64,000 nt of DNA from Fibrobacter sp. UWB2 (lineage in GTDB: Bacteria > Fibrobacterota > Fibrobacteria > Fibrobacterales > Fibrobacteraceae), in contig NZ_MWQK01000001.1 of NCBI RefSeq assembly GCF_002210425.1, positions 496,001-560,000 on the forward strand, written 5' to 3'. This document shows positions 52,099-59,029 of the stretch, piece after piece. The translations under genes were made by a program, and so were the position numbers. How positions within the stretch are numbered: the first letter of the stretch is position 1; the number at the start of each line of letters is the position of its first letter. The notes beneath the pieces are model-generated. The model was not told the DNA's origin. It did not search any database and worked only from the letters and a program-made list of their open reading frames with translations.

Positions 52099-52800
52099 AT
52101 GAAAATTGAGAAGAAGAAAGTCGTCAAGAACTCAAAATTGAGCCGTTTCACCAAAAGCGCGGTCGCGGCCGCACTCGGAATTGCGGCATCCTTCGGGACC
52201 ATAGCCTGCGATGACAGCGTTTCTGCAACGGGCGGAGACCACCCCAAGCAGCCGCCAGAAACCGAACCGACATGCGGACAGGCTGCATGCGGAGAACAAT
52301 ACAGCAGTTCAAGCTACACCGACATTTCTTCTAGCGGGGAGCGCCTCAGCAGCGAAGCCATCGAAGCACTTTCATCCGCAAAACAGCCGTTGAGCAGTAG
52401 TTCCATGGTGTTTCCACCACCGGAATCGGGCTCCCCGATGGCGGATTCGGAATCCTCGATGTCTTCCGAACGTCTCAGCAGTTCGTCTTACGAGCCACCT
52501 CCAGAAGCAGGCATTCTTCCGCCATACGAAGAATCCTCGTCAAGCGTAGCGCCATCAAGCAGCTCCATGGAAATACTCGAACCTCTCGCTGGCGATCCGA
52601 TTGTCACAGAAAGCAGCTCGAGCGAAAGTACGCCTGGAATACAGTCCAGTAGTAGCGATATCAAAGTCCCTGTCCCACAGATTACACCTGTCATAGACAC
52701 TCTCACCCCCCGTATCCACCTGTGCGAAGACCCAAACAATCCAGGTTGCCTTATAGAAAGCATGGTAACAACGTTTGAGCAGGACGACATTCAAGCATGA
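52099..52800 (+). CDS. Ser-rich lipoprotein, candidate precursor substrate 2 of the radical SAM system
   Basis: 233 residues from the ATG at 52099 (AGGTG 6 bases upstream); an ATG 21 bases earlier lacks a ribosome site and would break the shared leader. It is a paralogue of the gene just before: 'MKIEKKKVVKNSKLSRFTKSA', signal end 'FGTIAC', linker block 'ERLSSEAIEALSSA', and C-terminus 'CEDPNNPGCLIESMVTTFE' followed by QDDIQA. The common C-terminal motif is S-M-V-[ST]-T-[YF]-E. The linker has two Pro/Glu-rich parts. Its TGA overlaps the ATG of the radical SAM gene (ATGA), so translation is coupled. Confidence 0.8.
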   Translation: MKIEKKKVVKNSKLSRFTKSAVAAALGIAASFGTIACDDSVSATGGDHPKQPPETEPTCGQAACGEQYSSSSYTDISSSGERLSSEAIEALSSAKQPLSSSSMVFPPPESGSPMADSESSMSSERLSSSSYEPPPEAGILPPYEESSSSVAPSSSSMEILEPLAGDPIVTESSSSESTPGIQSSSSDIKVPVPQITPVIDTLTPRIHLCEDPNNPGCLIESMVTTFEQDDIQA

Positions 52801-53885
52801 ACTTAGTCCTTTGCCTTACAGAGCAATGTAATTTACGTTGTACCTACTGCTATTACAAGGAATCGCAAGCAGACCGCAAAACGGTCATGGACGATGCAAC
52901 CCTCGAGCAGGCCATCAAAATTGCACTTGACCGCACGATTTTCTTTAGGCAGTCGTACTTGAACATCACGTTCTTTGGAGGGGAGCCGCTTTTGCGAAGA
53001 GATGCCATTTATAAAGGTGTCGAATTCGCAAAGGCGATTGTCGATGACGCGATGGACAAAGGCAAAATTTCAAAAAATTTTAAGTTGCAATTTGCGGTCA
53101 ACACAAACGGCACGCTTTTTGACGATGAATTCTTTGATTTTTGCGAAAAGGAACATTTCCGCATTTATCTTTCCCTTGACGGGCCGGAACACCACCACGA
53201 CATCGCCCGACGCACCGTCAACAACACGGGAAGCTTCAAGGCCATCGAAAAGCATATTCCGCGATTCGTGAAACTCGGCGCAGTCGCGTTAAGCACAGTC
53301 ACACGAGCGCACGTCAGCACGCTTTTCGAAAGCGTCAAGTGGCTGCACGAACAGGGATTTCAAAGCCTCACCACAAGCGTCGATTTTGATGGCAAATGGA
53401 GCGGCGAAGACTTTGACAAGCTCGCCTTGCAATATCAGAAAATGGCAGATTACTGGAGAGAATGCCGCGAAAAAGGCGACAAGTTCTTCCTCGGCACAAT
53501 CCACGACAAAGTAAAAATAAGACTTATTAATTCGCGATACAGACTTTATTCGTGCCATGTGTACAATGGAGCAATCGGTGTTGCGACAAACGGGAATATG
53601 TTCCCTTGCACACGGTTTATTACTTCTAACCCAGACACCCACTATGTGCAGGGGAACGTCTTTACCGGCTTTGATGAAGCGGCATGCGACAAGATTCGTG
53701 AATTTTTGGACAACGACAAAAAAGAATGCGAGGGGTGCGACATCCGCTACCGTTGCTGCGCACACGAGTGCGCCTGCACGAGCTATTACACGACGGGGAC
53801 AATAGAAGGAGTGTCACCCGAAGTGTGCACACACGAAAGAATGCTCGCAGAAATCTGCGATACATTGCTTGAGAAAATGGCGTAA
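52797..53885 (+). CDS. Radical SAM/SPASM peptide-modifying enzyme
   Basis: 362 residues. The SAM cluster motif is C11-x3-C15-x2-C18 ('CNLRCTYC'), followed by 'FFGGEP' (59-64). The C-terminal SPASM region has Cys at 253, 271, 311, 314, 320, 321, 325, 327 and 344, including 'CEGCDIRYRCC' and 'CAC', enough for two extra [4Fe-4S] clusters. This layout is typical of sactionine/thioether, C-C crosslink and other RiPP maturases and of anaerobic sulfatase-maturing enzymes. There is no sulfatase nearby. Start overlap with the lipoprotein gene marks that lipoprotein as the likely substrate. There is no N-terminal RRE domain. The exact modification is unknown. Confidence 0.88.
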   Translation: MNLVLCLTEQCNLRCTYCYYKESQADRKTVMDDATLEQAIKIALDRTIFFRQSYLNITFFGGEPLLRRDAIYKGVEFAKAIVDDAMDKGKISKNFKLQFAVNTNGTLFDDEFFDFCEKEHFRIYLSLDGPEHHHDIARRTVNNTGSFKAIEKHIPRFVKLGAVALSTVTRAHVSTLFESVKWLHEQGFQSLTTSVDFDGKWSGEDFDKLALQYQKMADYWRECREKGDKFFLGTIHDKVKIRLINSRYRLYSCHVYNGAIGVATNGNMFPCTRFITSNPDTHYVQGNVFTGFDEAACDKIREFLDNDKKECEGCDIRYRCCAHECACTSYYTTGTIEGVSPEVCTHERMLAEICDTLLEKMA

Positions 53886-53949
53886 TATAGAAGGGAGATT
53901 CCCTCCCGGAACGGGGTCCGGGATGACAAAGGTGGCGGGAATGACAAGG
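53886..53949. repeat. REP-like palindromes
   Basis: CCCGGA-ACGGGG-TCCGGG-ATGACA at 53905-53928, then a half copy GGCGGGAATGACA at 53934-53946. It is nearly identical to the copy at 57227-57249. Confidence 0.7.
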
Positions 53950-54363
53950 CTAAAATCCGAGGACAGCTTCGGAGATTTCGTTCGCTTCGTCGGAACCGTC
54001 ATCGGCGCGGTCGGCATTGAACTCGCCCCAACCTTCGCTGGTACCGCAGCCTACCCCAACATCCATCGTAGACCACTTGAACACGGCATACACGCGCTCA
54101 AAGCGTTCTAGGATTTCGGTCAGGACATCCTCGGGAGGTTCGCCTTCGACTAGGAAAGTTCCATCGATTGCATACAGCTCGGACTCCGGCAATTCCTCGA
54201 AGCGACATTCGTATTCATCAGTCATATAATCTTCGACGGAATACCATTCTCCGGAATCGATGCTCGGCAGTTCAGCCTCCGGGAAATGTTCCATAAATGC
54301 GCTCCACAACGCATCAAGATCCTCTTGGACTCCAATGAAACGGACTAAGATTCTGCAATCCAT
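53950..54363 (-). CDS. Hypothetical acidic cytoplasmic protein
   Basis: 137 residues, very acidic, without a signal peptide. AAGGAGG lies 4 bases before the ATG. Pattern: 'ILVRFIGVQEDLDALWSAFMEHFPEAELPS', 'SVEDYMTDEYECRFEELPESELYAIDGTFLV', and 'VLTEILERFERVYAVFKWSTMDVGVGCG', a ferredoxin-like alpha/beta order. No family recognised. It is convergent with the radical SAM gene, separated by REP-like palindromes. Confidence 0.7.
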   Translation of the reverse strand: MDCRILVRFIGVQEDLDALWSAFMEHFPEAELPSIDSGEWYSVEDYMTDEYECRFEELPESELYAIDGTFLVEGEPPEDVLTEILERFERVYAVFKWSTMDVGVGCGTSEGWGEFNADRADDGSDEANEISEAVLGF

Positions 54364-54399
54364 ACAACCTCCTTTTGAATTTAATTTAGAAAGATTTTT

Positions 54400-54475
54400 T
54401 GAAATTTACTTCTGTGAGCGATAAGCGACCCGTATTAACGGGTCGTGTTCGCGAAAGCGAGGCGAAGATGGATTT
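54400..54475 (-). repeat. Hairpin unit related to the region after ilvN (copy D)
   Basis: On the minus strand the order is GCCTCGCTTTCGC, then the stem CGACCCGT-TAAT-ACGGGTCG (54426-54445), then CTTATCGCTCAC. The region after ilvN has GCCTCGCTCTCGC, a different stem with the same TAAT loop, and CTTTGTTGCTCAC. Conserved flanks with changed but paired stems suggest a related element lacking the GAGTG/CCGAG core. Confidence 0.45.
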
Positions 54476-54510
54476 TTCCAATTGCACAAGAGCCGAGCGG
54501 TTCTTATAAA

Positions 54511-54552
54511 ACAGAAAAGAAAAGGGCTCTCCATGAGAGCCCTTTTCTTTTC
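54511..54552 (-). terminator. Terminator of the tmRNA gene
   Basis: A perfect 18-bp inverted repeat, AGAAAAGAAAAGGGCTCT (54513-54530) and its complement (54536-54553), with a 5-base loop. On the minus strand it starts at the tmRNA 3' end and ends in TTTTCTTTTCTG. Confidence 0.9.
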
Positions 54553-54910
54553 TGGAGGTGAGGGGAGTCGAACCCCTGTCCAAAATCACGTCCATGTACG
54601 TTCCTACAAGTGTTCCCTTCGTATTTAAGATCTCGTCTTATCCACGCCCAAGAAGGTCGGCGCGGAGTTTGACCAGCCTAGTAAATCTCGGGAGATGCCC
54701 CCAGGCATGACACTACCCTATCCCATATTGCGTCCGGACGTACACCCCGATGGGAGCGGAATGAGGCCCGGCGTTGCCGTTAATTAGGCAGCGAGTGCGT
54801 AGTTTTCGTCAGCACTTATTTTTTTTCAGACTTTTTAACGAGTTGCCCTCGTCTGAGACCTCGACTTGCAACTAACACTTCGGTAACCCTGTCGAAACCA
54901 AAGCACCCCC
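54553..54910 (-). ncRNA. ssrA: tmRNA (transfer-messenger RNA)
   Basis: About 358 nt. The 5' end GGGGGTGCTTTGG runs into TTTCGACAGGG, and the 3' end reads GGACAGGGGTTCGACTCCCC then TCACCTCCA. The 7-bp acceptor stem pairs GGGGGTG with CACCTCC, with discriminator A; CCA is not encoded. The tag reading frame lies mid-gene: GCT GAC GAA AAC TAC GCA CTC GCT GCC TAA, giving ADENYALAA. tmRNA with SmpB rescues stalled ribosomes and marks the product for proteolysis. It is a one-piece, non-permuted type. The 5' side is odd: the terminal 14 bases are duplicated upstream around an inserted element. Confidence 0.95.
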
Positions 54911-54993
54911 GGTGAGTGTCGCGACGGCAAGCTTGCTTGCCGGCATGACCGAGCCGGAGTGATTCTGCTCGAAGAGCAGAAAGCACCCCCGGT
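54900..54993 (-). mobile_element. Two-hairpin element copy B inserted at the tmRNA 5' end, with 14-bp duplication
   Basis: Perfect direct repeats AAAGCACCCCCGGT (plus-strand form) at 54900-54913 and 54980-54993 flank 66 bases. The insert reads, on the plus strand, GAGTGTCGC (54914-54922), an 8-bp stem CGGCAAGC/GCTTGCCG (54925-54942), ATGACCGAG (54945-54953), and stem TTCTGCTC-GAA-GAGCAGAA (54963-54981). The repeat is the tmRNA 5' terminus itself. Without the insert, the promoter would lie 20 bases from the tmRNA 5' end. The insert must be transcribed as leader and removed, presumably by RNase P. Confidence 0.7.
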
Positions 54994-55416
54994 TAACTGA
55001 GGTATGTGCAAATATATAAAGTTCAAAGGAATTTGTAAAGTAACCCGCGAACTTACACATCCCCACAGCAATCAAAAACGAACCGTTCTTTTAGGATTCT
55101 AATCAAAAGGTCCTGAAGCCAAAGGCCTCAGAACCCATTTGAGGTGTATAGGATAGCCTTTTTCGGCTCATTGAGCCAAACAAATCCATTCGCTTTTTTA
55201 AGCATTACACGAGTCAAGAATATAGTTAATATTCTACAAATTAAGTATGAAAAAATCTATTTTATAGTAATTTTTATGATTAACACACGCACTAGCATCC
55301 GAACAAAATTACTTTTTTCTCACAAGTTTTCGATTAACTTGACAACACTTTAAAGCAATTTTATATTTAATGAAATTGATATAGACAAATTAACAAAATT
55401 TATTTTTTAAGTAATT
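54994..55416. other. Intergenic region upstream of tmRNA
   Basis: Besides the tmRNA promoter, it holds an imperfect 12-bp hairpin at 55110-55136 (GGTCCTGAAGCC-AAA-GGCCTCAGAACC). From 55180 to 55416 it is AT-rich DNA with no credible reading frame, tRNA or clear terminator for the gene at 55417. Nothing else was recognised. Confidence 0.5.
55011..55039 (-). promoter_or_regulatory. Promoter of the tmRNA gene
   Basis: On the minus strand TTTACA (55039-55034), a 17-base spacer, then TATATT (55016-55011). The expected start near 55004 gives a leader of about 94 nt before the mature tmRNA 5' end at 54910, all of it explained by the inserted element. Confidence 0.75.
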
Positions 55417-56160
55417 CTAAAACTTGACTTTATAGATTTGCGGCCAGAGTTTCCCGGTAATCCAGAAGTTTTTGCCATCGTAGGCGATACCGTTCAAGAC
55501 ATCGACACCGGGGAATTTTTCGCGAATCTCCCCCGCTTTTTTCGCAAAGTCAATATAGCGGAGCACCTTACCGCTTGGGAGTTCAATTTCGGCAATCAAG
55601 TCGGTCTGCCAGATATTTGCGTATAAAATATTCCCGACAACTTCAAGTTCGTTCAAAAGCTTTATGGAATAGCGACCATCAGTTACTTTAATGATTCCCG
55701 ATATACCAAAGCCGCCCGGCGCAATTTGCAGAAGTTCATCGGAGCCGTTGCTCATCAAAAGCTGGTCGCGCCAAAGCGTAAGGCCCCAGCCTTCCGTCGG
55801 AATACGGAACTCATCCTTCTTTTTAAACGGCTTGCGCGAGTAGATAAAGGCCTTGTGCGATTTCCAAGTGAGGTAATAAACTTCATCGCCAAGCACTACG
55901 GAACCTTCGCCAAAATAGCGCTCCTCGATGCGGGCAGAATCCAAAATTTTTCCGTCGAGCGTTCGGCGGTACAGTCCAGATTTTCCGTACAGCCCTGTCG
56001 TTTCAATCATGTCCTTGCCGTCAAACGAGAGTCCCTGCGTAAAATGCGACTGTTCATGCGGAACAGAATCGAGAATCGTAGGCTCAACGCGAGGAGCTTC
56101 GGCGTAAGCAGACGAGAGAACAAAGACGAGAAAAGCACAAAAAGATAAACTTCTAAACAT
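55417..56160 (-). CDS. Glutaminyl-peptide cyclotransferase (glutamine cyclotransferase family)
   Basis: 247 residues with a signal peptide (MFRSLSFCAFLVFVLSSAYA). The plant/bacterial QC-type five-bladed propeller is marked by 'HEQSHFTQGLSFDGKDMIETTGLYGKSGL', 'EGWGLTLWRDQLLMSNGSDEL', 'LNELEVVGNILYANIWQTDLIAEIE' and 'LNGIAYDGKNFWITGKLWPQIYKV'. It converts N-terminal Gln to pyroglutamate, here on exported proteins. This would fit T9SS cargo, since pyroglutamate N-termini are known on exported proteins of Bacteroidota; that link is inference. Confidence 0.88.
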   Translation of the reverse strand: MFRSLSFCAFLVFVLSSAYAEAPRVEPTILDSVPHEQSHFTQGLSFDGKDMIETTGLYGKSGLYRRTLDGKILDSARIEERYFGEGSVVLGDEVYYLTWKSHKAFIYSRKPFKKKDEFRIPTEGWGLTLWRDQLLMSNGSDELLQIAPGGFGISGIIKVTDGRYSIKLLNELEVVGNILYANIWQTDLIAEIELPSGKVLRYIDFAKKAGEIREKFPGVDVLNGIAYDGKNFWITGKLWPQIYKVKF

Positions 56161-56169
56161 ATCGTAAAA

Positions 56170-56265
56170 TTACTAAATTTGCGTCCTTCGGACGCATTTA
56201 GTACGGCTCGGCCATGTCAAAACATAAATGTTTTGCCGCGTCACTCGCCTTTTACTAAATTTGCG
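56170..56265 (-). mobile_element. Two-hairpin element copy C with 14-bp direct repeats
   Basis: Perfect direct repeats TTACTAAATTTGCG at 56170-56183 and 56252-56265 flank 68 bases, between divergent genes. Read on the minus strand the insert has GAGTGACGC (CACTC at 56242-56246), stem CAAAACAT/ATGTTTTG (56218-56235), CATGGCCGAG (CTCGG at 56207-56211), and stem GCGTCC-GAA-GGACGC (56181-56195). The order and core words match copies A and B, while the stem sequences differ. Confidence 0.68.
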
Positions 56266-56268
56266 CGC

Positions 56269-56835
56269 ATGGGTGAAATCAGAACTCCTGCCAAAGTGAA
56301 AATCATCGTCGGCATTCTTGCCAAAGATGCCAAGTCCGTAGAGGCGGTCCGCGGAGTGCTCAAGTCGCGTTTCGGCGAAGAAGACCTGAACCTGGAACCG
56401 TTCCCGTTCACGTTCACCAACTACTACAAAGAAGAAATTGGCGAAACACCGGTACGCGCGTTCTTTAGCTACGAGAATCTCGTGGACCGCGAAACGATTG
56501 TCGACATCAAGCTTTGGACAAACGATATTGAACTCGAAATTGCAAAGGAAAACGGGACTCCGGGGCTGCGCCCTGTAAATCTCGATCCGGGCTACATGAC
56601 GCTTGGGCAGTTCTTTTTGGCAACGACCAAGGACCAGCGCCAGCGCGTTTATATGCAGCGCGGGATTTTCGTGGAGCCAACGTTATACTTCCAGGATGGG
56701 CATTTCCACGCTTTTGACTGGACGTATCGCGACTACCAGAGTGAAAATTACATCAAGTATCTCGAAGGGGTGCGCAAGCGCCTCGCCTACCAAATGACGA
56801 CGGGAAAACCGTATAGTCAAAGAAACAAGAAATAA
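56269..56835 (+). CDS. DUF4416 family protein
   Basis: 188 residues from the ATG at 56269; longer frames run through element copy C. It matches DUF4416: 'KVKIIVGILAKDAKS', 'PFPFTFTNYYKEEIGETPVRAFFSYENLV', 'DIKLWTNDIE', 'RPVNLDPGYMTLGQFFLATTKDQRQRVYMQRGIFVEPTL' and 'FDWTYRDYQS'. Cytoplasmic; biochemical role unknown. It precedes the DUF486 gene by 3 bases, so the two are co-transcribed. Its promoter probably lies around or within the direct repeats of element copy C. Confidence 0.88.
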   Translation: MGEIRTPAKVKIIVGILAKDAKSVEAVRGVLKSRFGEEDLNLEPFPFTFTNYYKEEIGETPVRAFFSYENLVDRETIVDIKLWTNDIELEIAKENGTPGLRPVNLDPGYMTLGQFFLATTKDQRQRVYMQRGIFVEPTLYFQDGHFHAFDWTYRDYQSENYIKYLEGVRKRLAYQMTTGKPYSQRNKK

Positions 56836-56838
56836 ATT

Positions 56839-57210
56839 ATGAAAGCTGGTATTTTTACAATTCTTCTTCTCTGCTGTTCCAATATCTTTATGACGTTCGC
56901 TTGGTACGGCAACCTCAAGCTCAAAGAAATGCACATCAGCACCGACTGGCCGCTGATTCTCGTGATTCTCGCCTCGTGGGGCATTGCGCTCCTAGAGTAC
57001 AGTTTCATGATTCCCGCGAACAACATCGGGAGCCGCATCAACGGCGGGCCATTCAGCCTGATGCAGTTGAAAATCATCCAGGAAGCGATTTCCTTGACGG
57101 TGTTCACGACGATTGCAGTGACCGTATTCCACACGGAAACGCTCCAGTGGAATCACATTGTCGCGTTCTTGCTCATTATCGCGGCTGTATTTTTTGCGTT
57201 TCTGAAATAA
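56839..57210 (+). CDS. DUF486 small DMT-superfamily membrane protein
   Basis: 123 residues with four membrane helices. The DUF486 pattern is clear: 'ILLLCCSNIFMTFAWYGNLK', 'SWGIALLEYSFMIPANNIG' and 'LMQLKIIQEAISLTVFTTIAV'. Such proteins belong to the drug/metabolite transporter superfamily and probably work as dimers. Substrate unknown. It is second in the DUF4416 operon. Confidence 0.88.
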   Translation: MKAGIFTILLLCCSNIFMTFAWYGNLKLKEMHISTDWPLILVILASWGIALLEYSFMIPANNIGSRINGGPFSLMQLKIIQEAISLTVFTTIAVTVFHTETLQWNHIVAFLLIIAAVFFAFLK

Positions 57211-57226
57211 AAAAAGGAGATGCCCT

Positions 57227-57249
57227 CCCGGAACGGGTCCGGGATGACA
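57227..57249. repeat. REP-like palindrome
   Basis: CCCGGA-ACGGG-TCCGGG-ATGACAG, nearly identical to the copy at 53905. Confidence 0.7.
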
Positions 57250-57268
57250 GCTTAGCATGTATGATAAG

Positions 57269-57306
57269 AAAAAAGTCCGCGCATCTCGAAGATGGCGGAC
57301 TTTTTT
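57269..57306. terminator. Bidirectional terminator between convergent genes
   Basis: AAAAAAGTCCGC (57269-57280) pairs with GCGGACTTTTTT (57295-57306), with an inner CATC/GATG pairing. A and T tracts on both sides serve the DUF486 gene and the Fn3-like lipoprotein gene. Confidence 0.88.
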
Positions 57307-57325
57307 GTGTTCTTTGTAGAGTTCT

Positions 57326-58867
57326 TTATTCAGCGGAGCTGGAAGAAGATTCGTCCTTGTAGACGTACGGGCAGAGACCTTCCTGATCAGTCAAGCCAGA
57401 GCTATACGCCGTTCGCGTACCCTTACGCACAGACCAATCCGTTTCATCAGAGCTTCCGTAGTTGTCCGTCCAAATAACCTTCACACGGCCATAAGAGTTG
57501 CAGAGAGCTTCGACACTCTTAAACTTCATCACCACGGAAGATTCCTGATAAGCGTCAATGATAGTGTCCTTGACATCACCCGTGCCATAGGCAAGCTGGA
57601 ATGCAAAATCCACCGCCTTGGTGTCACCCGAATTCAACACGTTTTTATTCGGAGTATCCGTAGTCACAGTAAGCTGCATTTCATAACCATCAGGTGCTGA
57701 ATAGACACGTGCAGAAATTTCCGGCTTTGTGAAATTATATACAGACTCGTACGAAATATGCGAGCTCACCTTGATTTGGTCCGTCCAATCCGATTTCTTA
57801 TCGCCGTTGAGAGCGGCAACACGGTAGAACTTTTCACGGAACTTATCGCCCTTCAACTTATAGTTAACCACGTCTTCAGCCGTTTTTGCGACATCCTTCC
57901 ATGTAGGATTATCGGCATCAATATCAAGCGACTGCACGATAAACCCTGTTTCAGCACAGTTACTAGCTTCCTTGTACGTCCATCCAAGCTGCCATACACT
58001 AGGCGCGATTCGAGTCACAGTAATTGCCGTCGGAGCGGCAGGCTTGCAACTGCTCTTGGAGGCTGTCGAAGTTGTACCCGTAGAAGTCGACTTCACGACG
58101 GCATCCGGCATCTTGATTTTATCGGAATACGTAGAGACCTTACCTTCGTAAACGGCGGCCACGCGAATGTACTTGCCCGCAGCGGCAGTATCAATAACCG
58201 TTTCGAGAGCGGTTCTATCGTCGATGGTCAAGAACTTTTCCCAAGCGTTCTTGGATTCGATAAAGCGCTGCAACACATAGCTGTCCTTATCGCCAGAATA
58301 GGTCCAAGAGACAAGCCAGAGGTTTTCGCCAAGCGTATCGGTGATGGCGAAGTTGGTCGGAACGCCGAGATCTGCATCAGTAGCCGTAGACACGGACGTC
58401 GAACCGTTCTCGTTAATCTGCAAACGGTTGCTGCCGTCAGACTTGCCACAGTCGTCAATTGCGACCACGCGATAATACTTACCGACCTTGCTCTTGCCCT
58501 GGAGCTTGTACAAAGTCACTTCGGCATTTGTAGTACCTTCGCTCTTCCAGTCCGTATTCGTTGCATCAAGATCCAAGTATTCAATCCTAAAGCCCGTTTC
58601 AGGACGATCAGAATTTCGGGTATATTCCCACGAGAAAGTCCAAGACGAATCGCTATCGTTAGCGACGTTAAACTTTGTCGGGGTTGCAAGCGATTCCTTC
58701 ACCGTTTTGCAAGCACTGACATCCACGGACGAAGACGAACTATCCCCTTTCGATGAACTCGTGAATTCAAAAAAATCATCTTCCGGCGAGGAAGAATTGG
58801 TGCAAGCGCCCATAGTTGCGGCAAGCGCCATCGATGCTGTCAATTTGAAAAGTCTCACATTTTTCAT
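57326..58867 (-). CDS. Lipoprotein with Fn3-like repeats
   Basis: 513 residues from the ATG at 58865-58867 (GGAG upstream). MKNVRLFKLTASMALAATMGAC is a lipoprotein signal, followed by a short poly-Ser linker. Three related beta-sandwich units follow. Each has a 'PTKFNVANDSDSSWTFSWEY...ETGFRIEYLDLDATNTDWKS' type pattern and the close 'GKYYRVVAIDDCGKSDGSN', 'GKYIRVAAVYEGKVSTYSD' or 'EKFYRVAALNGDKKSDWTD', as in fibronectin type III domains. The first and third are closest to each other. The C-terminal 130 residues differ and end DESSSSSAE. It is probably a surface binding or spacer protein next to the GH43 genes; ligand unknown. Confidence 0.8.
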   Translation of the reverse strand: MKNVRLFKLTASMALAATMGACTNSSSPEDDFFEFTSSSKGDSSSSSVDVSACKTVKESLATPTKFNVANDSDSSWTFSWEYTRNSDRPETGFRIEYLDLDATNTDWKSEGTTNAEVTLYKLQGKSKVGKYYRVVAIDDCGKSDGSNRLQINENGSTSVSTATDADLGVPTNFAITDTLGENLWLVSWTYSGDKDSYVLQRFIESKNAWEKFLTIDDRTALETVIDTAAAGKYIRVAAVYEGKVSTYSDKIKMPDAVVKSTSTGTTSTASKSSCKPAAPTAITVTRIAPSVWQLGWTYKEASNCAETGFIVQSLDIDADNPTWKDVAKTAEDVVNYKLKGDKFREKFYRVAALNGDKKSDWTDQIKVSSHISYESVYNFTKPEISARVYSAPDGYEMQLTVTTDTPNKNVLNSGDTKAVDFAFQLAYGTGDVKDTIIDAYQESSVVMKFKSVEALCNSYGRVKVIWTDNYGSSDETDWSVRKGTRTAYSSGLTDQEGLCPYVYKDESSSSSAE

Positions 58868-59029
58868 AAGACACTCCATCTGGAAAATTTCTTTTTACAT
58901 ATAAATATATTTAATTTCTGTCGAAAAGCATACGAAAACCGCATTTTTATGTAAAATGCGGCATGAAATGTGCGAAAAAACACGCAAAAAAAGGGGATTT
59001 TTAGAGGTGTCGGCTCTAAGCCGCGCCCC

